DNA from: Areca catechu
Lineage: Eukaryota > Streptophyta > Magnoliopsida > Arecales > Arecaceae
Assembly: GCA_021397845.1 (NCBI GenBank)
Contig: CM038040.1
Location: forward strand, 63,628,088-63,692,087
Direction: 5' to 3'
DNA: 64,000 nt
Shown one piece after another: positions 33,500 through 44,286 of the stretch (its first letter is position 1; every line of letters starts with the position of its first letter). The translations under genes were made by a program, and so were the position numbers. The notes beneath the pieces are model-generated. The model made no database searches. It was not told the origin of the DNA and saw only the letters and a list, made by a program, of their open reading frames with translations.

Positions 33500-34600
33500 G
33501 ATAAGGTTGGTGGTAATGCTAATCGCTAGGCCACCTCACCAACCCTATCCAAAATTTCAAACGGTCCCACAAATCTCGGGCTCAACTTGCCTTGTACACT
33601 AAATCGCATCACACCCTTTGTGGGAGACACCTTGAAAAAGACATGGTCACCAACATTGAATTCCAACTCTCTCCGTCTTTTATCAGCATAACTTTTCTGT
33701 CAGCTCTGAGCAATACGCAATCATTTTCTGATTATTTGTACCTTTTCTACTGTTTGTTGTACTATTTCTGGACCCAACAATTTTCTTTCTCCTACGTCAT
33801 CCCAGCAGATAGGAGATCTACACTTCCTACCATATAAAGCCTCAAAAGGTGCCATCTGAATGCTAGCTTGATAACTATTGTTATAGGCAAACTCTATCAA
33901 CGATAGATGGCAGTCCCAAGCACCACCCAAGTCCATAACACAAGCTCTCAACATGTCTTCTAAAATTTGAATAGTTCGCTCTGACTATCTATCAGTTTGG
34001 GGATGAAATGCTGTACTAAAACTTAATTTGGTCCCCAATGCTTTGTGAAGACTCTTCCAAAATTATGAAACAAACCTACTGTCCCGATCTGATACTATAG
34101 AAACTGGAATCCCATGTAGTCTCATAATTTGTTCCATGTACAAATTTGCTAATTTTTCCAGAGAGACCAACACGAAAGGATAAGAAATGAGCTAATTTTG
34201 TCAATCGATCTACAATCACCCATACCGCATTATTTCCCTTAGGGGTTTTGGGTAAACCTATCACAAATTCCATGGTAATGTGCTCCCATTTTCATTGAGG
34301 AAACACAAGAGACTGCAATGGTCCAGCAGGTTTTTGATGCTTAGCTTTTACCTGTTGACATACCAAGCATTGAGCCACATACTGAGCTATGTCTTTCTTC
34401 ATACCAGTCCACCAAAAGTTTTCATGTAGATCTCGATACATTTTTGTACTACCCAGATGCATCGTATATGCTGAACCATGCACCTCTTCCATAATCTCAT
34501 TCTTTAATTTTAGAAGCTTGGGAACACATAACCTGTTACCAAATCTTAGGGTATCATCTTCATATATAGTAAATTCTGATTGAGCAACAGACTCAACTGT
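33500..34600 (-). pseudogene. pol: Tekay-like integrase, degenerate
   Basis: The zinc-binding N-terminus is at 34492-34292 (MHLGSTKMYRDLHENFWW, CLVCQQVKAKHQKPAG). The core follows: TMEFVIGLPKTPKG with Glu where the first catalytic Asp is usual, SIVSDRDSRF about 34100-34070 with the second Asp, and TDR-stop-SERTIQ about 33975 with the catalytic Glu. The end NNSYQASIQMAPFEALYGRK is at 33954-33721. Several stops and a frame change near 34130 break it. The first-Asp change alone would abolish activity. Confidence 0.9.
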
Positions 34601-34612
34601 CTCTCTAATTCT

Positions 34613-35310
34613 CTACAGTTCCAGATCCTCCTTTTGAGCTGATTTAATTCTGTCGATCAGGGTAGGTTGTATCATAATACTTGCTAATTGTATTCCAGAA
34701 TTATGAACTCGTACCTCAATCTCAGACCTCTCCAGATCCATTATGATGTGCTTTTGACTAGTAATTAAAGCTGCTAATTTACTTGAGGACTTCCTACTCA
34801 GGGCATCTGCTACAACATTTTCTTTGCCTGGATGGTAGTTGATAGTCAGATCATAATCCTTTAATAGCTCCAACCATCTTCTCTGTCTCAAGTTCAACTT
34901 CTTCTGAGTGAATATATATTTTAAACTTTTATGATCTATAAAGATTTCACAACGACTACCATACAGGTAATGCCTCCAAATTTTTAAGACAAAAACTATG
35001 GCTGCTAACTCCAGGTCATTAGTAGGATAATTTGACTCATATGATTTTAGCTGTCTAAAAGCATAGGATATCACCTTTCCATTTTGCATTAGGACACAAC
35101 CGAGACCCTTTTGAGATGCATCACTGTATATGCTGAAATCCCTCGTCTTCGCAGGAACAATCAACACTGGCAGTGACTAATCGTTTCTTCAATTCTTGAA
35201 AACTATGCTCACATTCATCTGTCCATTCAAATTTTGTTCGTTTTTGGGTCAAGCGAGTTAAAGGTATAGCAATAAGAGAAAATCCTTCAACAAACCTTCA
35301 ATAATATTCT
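34613..35310 (-). pseudogene. pol: Tekay-like RNase H
   Basis: The frame 35167-34613 gives FSIYSDASQKGLGCVL, YASRQLK-like YAFRQLKSYESNYPTNDLEL and IDHKSLKYIFTQKKLNLRQR, ending NVVADALSRK. These are the catalytic Asp and Glu contexts of Ty3/gypsy RNase H. The connection to the reverse transcriptase (35310-35168, with LTRLTQKRTKFEW in another frame) is broken by frameshifts and a stop. Confidence 0.9.
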
Positions 35311-35343
35311 GTCATTCCCAGGAAACTATGAACTTCAGACACG

Positions 35344-37212
35344 TTAATAGGTCTCTCCCACTCTACCACTGCTTCCACTTTTTTGGATCCATAGAAACAC
35401 CATCCTTAAAAATAACATGGCCAAGAAAAGAAATTTTGTCCAACCAAAAGTCACTTTTTTTAGCTTGGCAAACAATTTCTTCTCCTTGAGTATTTGTAAT
35501 ACTATTTTTAAGTGTTCCTCATGTGCCAGTAGACTCCTTGAATAAATCAGTATGTCATCAATAAATACTACTACAAATTTATCCAAATATGGTCTAAACA
35601 CTCGATTCAAGCGATCCATGAAAACTGCAGGTGCATTTGTCAGACCAAAATGTAGAACTAAAAATTCATAGTGTCCATATCTAGTTTTAAAAGCTGTCTT
35701 TGGCACATCCTCTGCCTTTATCTTCAATTGATGATATCCCGACCGAAGATCAATCTTTGAAAATACCTGTGCTCCCTGTAGTTGATCAAATGGATCATCA
35801 ATCCTTGGTAAGGGATATTTGTTCCTTATTGTCACTTTGTTCAACTCCCGATAGTCAATGCAGAGCCGAAAACTTCCATCATTCTTCTTTACAAATAGGA
35901 TCGGAGCACCCCAGGGAGACACACTAGGTCTGATAAATCCTTTATCCAATAATTCTTGCAATTGCTCTTTAAGCTCTTTTAATTCTACCGGAGCCATTAT
36001 GTAGGGAGCTTTGGAGATGGCACCCATACCTGGTATAAGATCAATAAAAAACTTAGTCTCTCTATCAGGAGGTAATCCTGGCAGATCATTGGGAAAGACC
36101 TCTGGAAATTCTTTCACAATGGGTATGTCTTTCAACCTAAGCTCCTGTTGTCGAGTATCTATCACCATTGCCAGAAATCCTTCACAACCTTTCCTGAGAA
36201 GTTGCTTGGCAATAAAAGCCGAAATTACCCTCCTCATAAGGGTTAGCTTGTTACCCTCAAAGTAAAACTCTGACTGATTAAGAATCTGAAATCTTACTAT
36301 CTTCTCAAAATAATGGATAGAAGCATGGTATGCTACTAGCCAATCCATTCCAAGGATCATATCAAAATCTTTCATATCCATGACTATCAAATCGGCTTTC
36401 ATCTCCCTACCTTCGATATTCAATCTACACTCCTTGCAGATTTGATTAACCACAAAAACATCCCCACTTGGAGTGGAAATACCGAGTTCAAATTCTAAAG
36501 GTGTCGGGGTTAACTCATTGCTTTCTCTAACTGATCTAACATATACGAAAGAGTGGGTGGCACCAGCATCAAATAGAACATAAACATTGCTAGAAAATAA
36601 TCCGATCATACCTGTCACTAATGAATTTGATGCATTGGCATCCTGTTGGGTGAGTGCATAAACCCATCCCTGAGTTACTGATTTTTGCTGTTCTTTTAGT
36701 TGTTGTCTTCCAAGAGGTACTTGGTGTTGTGACCCCTGACCATAGGGACACACAACCGCCTTATGAACCGGTTTGCCACAGTTGTGGCACTTCCACTCAT
36801 CTGGCCACGTACAATCCCGCTTATAATGAGAACCACCACACTTATAACACTTGATGTCACTCTTTTGTTGAATCTTGTCATTTGAAGTAGCATTGTCAAG
36901 CTTCCTTGTTTTTGCACTGGTACCTTTATAGGGTTGGCCTTGATACCCTCCTATTCCAGATCTCTTCTTCAATACTTTTTCTCTTTCAGCTTGAGCCACA
37001 TCCAATCTCCTTTCTATAATCAATGCCTTATTGACGACCTCCTTATAGGTTGGTAGCTCGAAGGCAGTCACTTGATGCTGAATCCGACCTCTAAGTCCAT
37101 TTTCAAATTTCCTGGTCTGGATCCCTTCATCTGCTAATAGTGATAGAGCATATCTCAATAATTCTTCAAACTTTGTAGCATACTGAGAAATGGTTAAGTT
37201 ACCCTTCTCCAA
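35344..37212 (-). CDS. gag-pol: Tekay-like gag C-terminus, protease and reverse transcriptase (622 aa open frame)
   Basis: The frame continues gag from 37512 after one TGA (37225-37227). In order: gag end (ISQYATKFEELLRYA), two zinc knuckles (CYKCGGSHYKRDC and CHNCGKPVHKAVVC, about 36855-36740), the aspartic protease motif VLFDAGATHSFV (about 36590), and reverse transcriptase (FPEVFPNDLPGLPPDRE, IRPSVSPWGAPILFVKK, KIDLRSGYHQLKI, FIDDILIYS with FIDD at 35554-35565). It is lost by frameshift after KKVTFGW, about 35450, since LGH...DGV-like sequence continues in other frames. It is the best preserved coding stretch in the window. Confidence 0.93.
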   Translation of the reverse strand: MEKGNLTISQYATKFEELLRYALSLLADEGIQTRKFENGLRGRIQHQVTAFELPTYKEVVNKALIIERRLDVAQAEREKVLKKRSGIGGYQGQPYKGTSAKTRKLDNATSNDKIQQKSDIKCYKCGGSHYKRDCTWPDEWKCHNCGKPVHKAVVCPYGQGSQHQVPLGRQQLKEQQKSVTQGWVYALTQQDANASNSLVTGMIGLFSSNVYVLFDAGATHSFVYVRSVRESNELTPTPLEFELGISTPSGDVFVVNQICKECRLNIEGREMKADLIVMDMKDFDMILGMDWLVAYHASIHYFEKIVRFQILNQSEFYFEGNKLTLMRRVISAFIAKQLLRKGCEGFLAMVIDTRQQELRLKDIPIVKEFPEVFPNDLPGLPPDRETKFFIDLIPGMGAISKAPYIMAPVELKELKEQLQELLDKGFIRPSVSPWGAPILFVKKNDGSFRLCIDYRELNKVTIRNKYPLPRIDDPFDQLQGAQVFSKIDLRSGYHQLKIKAEDVPKTAFKTRYGHYEFLVLHFGLTNAPAVFMDRLNRVFRPYLDKFVVVFIDDILIYSRSLLAHEEHLKIVLQILKEKKLFAKLKKVTFGWTKFLFLAMLFLRMVFLWIQKSGSSGRVGETY

Positions 37213-37224
37213 GCGATCAAATTC

Positions 37225-38010
37225 TCAAAATTTTTGTACCCGAACACTTTGAGGAAAGTACCTCTCATAGAAAACCTTTCTGAAATTTGTCCATGTAAAA
37301 AGTACATCATTTGGTCCTTGCTTCCCAAGCTCCAACTTCCACCAAGCAGCTATCTCATCTTGTAATAAAAAAGTAGCAAATGTAACCTTCTCCCCTTTCG
37401 GACACTGCAAGGCTTGGAAAACTTTCTCAACGGCTTTCAGCCAACCCTCAACCTTCATGGGATCAGATGTTCCCTTGAATATCGGTGGCGCATACTTCTT
37501 GAAATCTATCAAACTAATTGGTCGTTCTTGTGGAATCCTAACTTCTAGCTGTTGCTGCTATAATAATAGTTGCTGCATGAACTGTTGCTGTTGCTGCATA
37601 AACTATTATTGTTGTTGTTGTTGTGCTTCTATTAATCTCAATGTATCGATTCTTGCAGTAGCTTGTTGCTGCACTAAGTATTTCACCAGCTGTGGAAGAC
37701 CCACCTGGTCCCTAGGCTGAACTCCAAATCCTCCCGGTGTTCCCGTTTCTGCAGTCCCAGTCTCCGGGGTGTTGTCCAAAGGATTGAGCGTCGATTCCGG
37801 TGGATGCTCCTCATCACCAGTGTTATCCATGGGATTGGGCGTTGGTTCCTGTGGATGTTCCTCATCACCAGATAAGACCCTAGTATCCTCATGCTGCTCT
37901 ATAGGATCCCAAGCATTTGATCCATCCGCAAATCTTGTGGGCCTCCTAGCACAACCACGCCCACTACCATGTGCTATGGAAATCCTACACCAGTCATTAT
38001 TAGTATACAA
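37225..38010 (-). pseudogene. gag: Tekay-like gag N-terminal part
   Basis: One frame runs from 38010 to 37225. The N-terminus has duplicated GDEEHP(Q/P)E(P/S)T units (38 to 75 residues in) and a Gln-rich stretch (37650-37545) with stops TAA, TAG and TAG in place of Gln codons. The gag core follows (PPIFKGTSDPMKVEGWLKAV, ATFLLQDEIAAWW, FRKVFYERYFPQSVR). Gag forms the particle. The TGA at 37225-37227 separates it from the next frame. Confidence 0.88.
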
Positions 38011-38116
38011 CTAATACTCAAATGATCAAAAAACATGACACATTATCCACCCCACCTATGAATCAACCCACACTGTCTCGATGAGCTTATCCCCTAAGAT
38101 CCTAGAACCTGGCTTG

Positions 38117-38130
38117 CTTTGATACCGCTT
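38117..38130 (-). promoter_or_regulatory. Primer binding site of the Tekay-like element
   Basis: On the - strand GCGGTATCAAAGC follows the 5' LTR end GCGTGACA; it resembles the initiator tRNA-Met site TGGTATCAGAGC. Confidence 0.8.
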
Positions 38131-39246
38131 TGTCACGCCCCGAGTTTAGCACCGGAATTGGCTATGCTACCGGCCGCACAAACCCTAGGTTTTATCCTAG
38201 AGATCATGCAAGGCCAAGGTACATAAGAGTCAAACACAACAAATTAAAACTAACATTATATAAACATTCAAGTAATAACTGAACAATCCATTTATTAAGT
38301 CAATATCACTAATTGGTCTACTAATTCACAAACATCAGTAACCGAAACTAAAACTAACTAACTAACTAACTCAACATTTATGAAGCTCCGTCTCACACCC
38401 AGCCCAATCCTTGCTATGTATCCTGAGTCTCTGAGAAAAAAAAATAGTAGGGAGTGAGCTATACGGCCCAGTAAGGTTTCCATGTGATCACACCAATAAT
38501 AATATGTATTTATGAAAACAGCAAAATACCAGTATATCATGTCATGCAGTCAAACAATTCAAGTTTCATGTATGACAAAAACGTTAAAAACTTTACATTT
38601 TTCTTTTAGAATTTCTATTATTTAACCTTTATTTTCAGGATTCTGGACTAGCCACGGTCACTCCAGCCTGTGACTGGCACACTATTGTCACACTCCAGCC
38701 TGTGACTGGCACACTGTTGTCACACTCCAGCCTATGACTGGCACACAAAATTGTCACAATCCCACCTATGACTGGCACACAATTTGTCACACTCCAGCTT
38801 GTGACTAGTATACTAAGAAACCATGGTACTACCATGGCATGACTAGTCTAAACACCATTTCACTTAACACTTTATCATTTCATCTCATATAGTCGGAACA
38901 TGTCACCTTTCAACGATCGATATCACAATCCAACCCATTCAAAGATCACTTGATAAACATGATATATTTAATAAAACACAACAACAATAACAACAACTCA
39001 TTCTGTATCTCAGAAAATCAAATCATGCTATCCGAAAACAACCATGCATGAAAATATTTATATATATGCTCGGATCAAATTAGATCATCTAAAATATATT
39101 TATATTACGGGTGATCAAGTCTATGAGTTCTTACCTCTCACAAATCAACTATCCATGCCTGAACTAATCCGTACCTGAAATTTGCATGACACCTTCCTGC
39201 TCAGAAGACTGGGCCTACCGACTTCAGCCTAAGCCCAAATATTACA
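38131..39246 (-). repeat. 5' LTR of the Tekay-like element (1116 bp, internally deleted)
   Basis: It aligns with the 3' LTR over both ends, but GCTCAGAAGACTGGGCC joins sequences that are about 740 bp apart in the other LTR. It holds five minisatellite units (38650-38812). Confidence 0.9.
38650..38812. repeat. Minisatellite in the 5' LTR
   Basis: Five copies of the unit (CACTCCAGCCTGTGACTGGC and variants), one more than in the 3' LTR. Confidence 0.88.
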
Positions 39247-39903
39247 CGCCCTCCATAGGCTCAAGATCCAGGATCTTTAGGTCTTGAGGGAGCTAATCTA
39301 TTTGGATCGGGTTGGGTCCAAGCAGGTATGAGAGCGGATCAAGTCATAGATGTACATAAACTTAGATAAGTATGCTCTCCTAATTGGATTAACCTTACAA
39401 GAAGTTTGAGTTAGGTTTAGGTTTATATTCCAATTCCTATTTGGATTAGAAGATCCTTTGGTCTATAAAAGGCTCACCATGTAAACCTAAGAAAAATCAC
39501 AATGTAGACTCTATCTATCAAAAACTCCTCTCTCTCCCTCTCTCCTCACACCACCAAGGGGGCCTCACACCCAAGATATCATGCCAAAAGAAATTAGCAC
39601 ACAAAGTTATGCACTAAGAGTTGTTTGGTGCTAAGAGTCTCTAACTCCAGGGGATCTCTCTCTTGCCCCCAGGTTCTCCATGCCCCCAAAGTTGTATGCC
39701 ATCTGAAGCAAGAAGAGGCATCCCATCTACTCTTCTCATGTTGCAAGGTTCTCTAAGAGGTGTGCCCAAGAATCCTAAGAGGACTCCTTGTTGCCAAAAG
39801 TGGATTAGCGCTAGGTTGTTTTGGCACTAGGGAATCATAGCATTCCTAGTTAGTGTTCTCCCCATCTTTCCATAGCCAAATCTCTAGTAAAGGGAGGCAT
39901 CCA
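39247..39903 (+). repeat. Second LTR of the non-autonomous element, remainder, cut by SIRE-2
   Basis: It resumes the LTR after the Tekay insertion, with the TATA box GGTCTATAAAAGG (about 39471-39483), and matches 28696 to about 29350. It stops at 39903, where the LTR of SIRE-2 begins, so its last ~430 bp are missing here. Confidence 0.85.
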
Positions 39904-41129
39904 TGTTGCCTAGACCGACAATCCAAGAGGAGGGTGAATTAGGTTATACAAAAACTAAAACATATATGTGCCTTTTGAGAATCAGAGTTATGTGTGATAC
40001 AAGTATTATGTAAAGTAAAGAAGCTAAATAAGAAAGCAAGAGAGATAAGCAAACACACAAATACAAGAGATTTATAGTACTTTGGAGTAATCCCAGCTCC
40101 TATGTCCATTATCCAAATATCTCTTGGGATTTTTACTATATTCCTGCAAGAATATAGCTAGATTATTTACACCGAGCTCATAATCCAAAATCTAATATAA
40201 TATTTTTTTCAGACTCACAAACAATTCAATTATCTTTTCAAGGTCAACCAATTAAAATCTAAATATAATTCATAAGTCTCAGCTCCCTGCTGGACTTGTA
40301 ACAAAACAATCAACTCAAAACAAAGCAACAAAGAAAATAAACTCCAAAAGAGCTGAGTTATTGCATTTGAAGCTTTATACATAGTTGCTTAAAGGCATAA
40401 AAAATTGCTCGTCAATGTACTCTTCAGTCCTCACTCAATATTTCAAGAGATCGGGCAGGAAGAAGTTGAAGTTTCTCTTAAATTTTTAATAATTGTATAA
40501 AAATTCATCTTATTCTCAATGATTGGAATAAAAAAATCAAGTTTATTTTTTTTTAATGAGAGAAGGCACTAATTCTGAGAGTCGGTTTTTTTGTTTTATG
40601 CCAAATTTATGTGCCATACCAAAGTTAGCTCTTACACAGCAGTCGGCTCTTTTAAATTTTATAGAAACTCCAATATTTCCTTACAACTAATTATAAGAGA
40701 CCTCCTAACATATTTTAATAAGCTCTCTAATAAATTTAAATATATTTAATTATAATAATGAGTTCTCTACTCTTTCCATGATATAAATAATTTTCAAAGT
40801 ATCTAAAGGATATCAAAGAATACAAATGGACTTTCAATACTTTAAAAACACTTCTAAAGATACATAAGAGCTCACTACACATCTCAATTATTATAGGAAA
40901 TCTTTCAAAGGGATTTTTAATAAAACATATGAGTTCACAAACTATTCTAATGATTTATAAAGTTTTTAATTGATGATTGGCCATTAACTATCCTTTCCAA
41001 TGGCCATATACCAAACTATAATCATCATAGCTTTTTATAAAATTAATATTCTTAACAATTTAAAAGGCATTAGTATAGTATTCATACTCTAATATTTTGT
41101 AATCATTAAAATCATTTTCGGGGTCAATA
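39904..41129 (-). repeat. 3' LTR of SIRE-2 (about 1226 bp)
   Basis: On the - strand it starts TATTGACCCCGAAAATGATTT and ends CTCCTCTTGGATTGTCGG then TCTAGGCAACA, colinear with the SIRE-1 LTR ends. A polypurine tract precedes it. The body is AT-rich and strongly diverged. Confidence 0.85.
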
Positions 41130-41150
41130 ATCTCTACCTTTTTGATAATG
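41130..41150 (-). promoter_or_regulatory. Polypurine tract of SIRE-2
   Basis: On the - strand ATCAAAAAGGTAGAGAT precedes the LTR; SIRE-1 has ATCAAAAAGGGGGAGAT. A further AACAAAAAGGGGGAGAA lies at about 41754-41770, and a weaker one at about 42185, so this element also has several tracts. Confidence 0.82.
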
Positions 41151-42711
41151 ATAAAATACTAGGCATGAAGATTAAAAAATTTACTATATAAAGAAATATA
41201 TCAGAGTAATGTATATATTCATAGAAACTTTATGATGTAGTGTATCTAAATTGTAAGTATATCAAAGTATTAAAGTATTAGTAAACTTTTCAATAGAGCA
41301 TATTAAATTTTTGAAATTTTCAAGTATCAGAGTATATGTGATATATCAATCAAGAAATGAATCCAAATAGTATCAGGTGTTGAAATTTACACAAATCAAA
41401 GTTTATGTTTGATGTATCACAAAGCATTGCAGCATACTAAGTTGTATCAAAGATTAAAAAAATATATTAGAGCTTAGATGGAAGGTATCAAAATTATTAA
41501 AAAAAAATAATAAGAAGGGGAATAAGGGTATTGTTAGAACTTTTAACAATTAGAATAATATTCCCTTTCAAATATCAATCATATATGCATGACTTTTAGA
41601 TTTTGACCTCAAGTAACTATGCATGTACATATTTCTTGCTCTCCCACTTAATCTTATATTTATCTTGAACAATTATTAATCTCATTCTCAATCATATATG
41701 CAGAATCAAATTTTCAGCTTGTAATCTTAAATATGCACATTTTCATTCTCATTCTCCCCCTTTTTGTTTGAAACTTTTAATCTCATGCACATTCTTTCTT
41801 CTCTCTCTTTTTGTCATCAGCAAATAGGGTGAAAAAGATTGCATAAAGTATGATGCAAAGTCAAGATAATGGAATTATTATTTTATAAATGTATAGCACT
41901 TATAATTCAAAATGTATAGCATTAAACATAAAATGTATCATTCAAAATGTTTCACTAGTACAAGATTTGACACACTATAAATATCAAAGTTAAAACACAA
42001 TATGAAATACATAAAGTGTTCACTACAATAAAAGCATAGATATGATACTATATCAAAATATGGATTCTAGTGATCCATGCATATATAATTAATATGAAAT
42101 AAGTAAGTAAATATACTAAGAACATACTTCATGAAATAAAAAGTTAGATTTAGCTCAAACATATACTCAACTTATATTTCTTCCCTTTTTGACATTATCA
42201 AAAAGTTTCAAGATAATATTTAAAAATAATTATAAAGATTTAATCATGATATGAGAATTATAATGCAAGCATGAAGAATCAAAGTTAAACTATTTCAAAA
42301 GATAATTTCCTTTCTTTTTTAAAAGTAAATTCTCTCCCTTAGAAAAATTAAATTTATTTTATTCATGATTTCATAACATAATTAATCTGAAATGCTTAAA
42401 ATGCAAGATTTGATTTCATAATATACTTTCTCTTTTCCATTTTTCTTGCTAAGATATAAATTTAAGCATGAGAGTCAAAGCATTAAAGATCAAATTTAGA
42501 GAGTATCAAGGTTTAATCATAAAGCAGATTGTCATTCCTTTCTTTATTTATAACCAATTCTATTCTAGTCAAATTCCAAAAAAAAAAGTTAAGGTTTTAA
42601 GGATACAAGCAAGAGAGATAAAATTTAAAATACTTAATATATTAAAGTACTTTGAATTCACAAGAATAAGCCCTAACAATGGTTTATAGAGTTTTAGAAC
42701 TATTTGGAATA

Positions 42712-43949
42712 GTAGAAAGTAGAGCTGTCAATGGGTTGGGTCCGGACCCGAGACCCACGGGTTTGGACCCAACGGGTCCGGGTCTAGATCTAAATCTGGA
42801 CTCGTATACCTGGACCCAGATCCAGACCCGTTTAGCCATGATTAAATGGATCCGAGTCTAGATATTATGTATACAGACCTGGCAGACCCGAGACCCGATT
42901 ACATAAATTAATATTATATTTATATATATTTATTTTATTAAGGATTAGATCATGATCTAACGGTTTGAAATCAACCATTTAACTTAAAAAGCCCTTCATG
43001 CCCTAACATCTTCGGTCTTTGAGTCTTTCCCTACCACAGTTCCACCGAATCCCCCACCCCCATCGATGGTTGATGCCTCCCCCACCCCCCTCGACGGCAG
43101 ATGCCTCCTCCCCTCGACCCCTCGACGAGGGATGCCTCCTCCCCTCGGCCCTCGATGGCGGACGCCTCCTCCCATAGACCCTCAATGGTGGATGCCTCCT
43201 CCCATCGAGTCCTCGATGGTCGACGCCTCCTACCCTCGAGTCCTCGATGACGGATGCCTCCTCCCCTCGAGTCCTTGATGGCCAACGCCTCCTCCCCTCA
43301 AGTCCTTGACGGCCGACATCGGCCTCCGCGACTCTGCCTATCCCTCCGGCATCTGGCTCTCCCTTCCTCAGCTTTGAGCCGATGAGCCCCACTGGTTGCC
43401 GACATCATCCCTCGCTAGCTGCTCTGCTGCTCCGACATCGGCCTCCGCCTACCCCTTTGGCAATCCGGCTCTCCCTTCCTTGGCTCCAAGCCCCTCTAGC
43501 AGTCTAGATCCGAGCCCCGTCGGTCGTGCTACCCCGTCATCGACCCCCCGCAGCTACCGTTCTTGGCCGGCTCTCCCTTCCTCAGCTCCGAGCCCTTCTA
43601 GTAGTTCGGATCTAGCTCCCCCGGCCACCAACATCGTCGATCATCCCTTGACTATCGCTGCCCCTATCACGATGTCATTCCCATCTTTGGTTTCGTCTTC
43701 CTCGGATCTGAGCCCCTACCACGATGCCACAAAAATGGTAAGATATATATATATATATTTGGTAATGCTTGTTCGGGTTCGGGTTCGGGTCTGGATACTC
43801 GGGATCCGTTCAGGTCAGGGTCTGGTACTTTAAAATGAGACCCATCAGGTATTCGGATTTGGGTCTGGGTCCAGTAGCTAAGGTCGGGTCCGGGTCTGGA
43901 TATCTGGGTTCTAACCCGAACCTGACCCGTTGACAGCTCTAGTAGAAAG
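42712..43949. mobile_element. hAT-type non-autonomous element (42720-43941) with its 8-bp duplication
   Basis: The ends TAGAGCTGTCAATGGG and, inverted, CCCGTTGACAGCTCTA form a terminal inverted repeat. Both sides carry the perfect 8-bp target duplication GTAGAAAG (42712-42719, 43942-43949), which is hAT-like. The 1222-bp element has GGGTCCGGGTCT-type subterminal repeats at both ends and no transposase. The centre (about 43010-43735) is GC-rich, unlike its ends, and may be captured DNA. The open frames there are Pro/Ser/Arg-rich and unrecognised. Confidence 0.9.
43060..43310. repeat. Minisatellite inside the hAT element
   Basis: About eight degenerate units of roughly 30 bp contain GATGCCTCCTCCCCTCGA with TCCTCGATGG variants. 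They cause long open frames on both strands. Confidence 0.82.
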
Positions 43950-44217
43950 GTAGAAAGGGATGACTCTATTAAATAGTAAAGTGAAAAGGATCACCTAGGT
44001 TTTCAAGGGATTTAAAAAATAGAACTTCCGACTTTCAAGTCGGCTCACTCAGGCTTAGGTCTGCTTGAGTTAGCTCAAGCAAAACTTTGATTTTTAGGTC
44101 TAAAAGTTAGGAAATGAATTCTTGGAAACTAAGATGTATGAAATAAGGTTGTGTTATACATAAAAAGTTGGGGTTTAACTCTAAGAAGTTTTTCTTAATT
44201 TTTAGAAATTTCTAGGA

Positions 44218-44286
44218 AAAATCCTAAAATGGATCATAAAGTTTTAATTCATCTCTAATCATTAAAAATCTATCATCACTAAGTGG
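44218..44286 (-). pseudogene. pol: SIRE-2 pol C-terminal end
   Basis: On the - strand LSDDRFLMIRDELKLYDPF is the tail of copia pol. It is separated from the rest of RNase H by a solo LTR. Confidence 0.85.

Larger units (their letters stand above)
31334..39246 (-). mobile_element. Ty3/gypsy retrotransposon, Tekay-like chromovirus, 7.9 kb
   Basis: Two LTRs (31334-33187 and 38131-39246) bound gag, protease, reverse transcriptase, RNase H, integrase and a chromodomain on the - strand, the Ty3/gypsy order. Flanks are CGCCA (31329-31333) and CGCCC (39247-39251), a 5-bp target duplication with one mismatch. The chromodomain and domain order place it in the chromoviruses, most like the Tekay/Del clade. 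Frames are broken downstream of reverse transcriptase. Confidence 0.94.
41151..44217 (-). other. Post-pol (env-like) region of SIRE-2, no readable gene
   Basis: Without the hAT insertion this region is about 1.85 kb, close to the space that the env-like ORF takes in SIRE-1, but no frame is open and no env-like motif could be read. It is AT-rich. About 44026-44090 has inverted GACTTTCAAGTCGG and GCTTGAGTTAGCTCAAGC palindromes just after pol, the place where SIRE-1 has GTCGAC motifs. Confidence 0.5.

Noticed and set aside
43003..43833. Pro/Ser/Arg-rich ORFs as a host gene
   Set aside because: They overlap on both strands within a minisatellite inside the hAT element; kept only as possible cargo.
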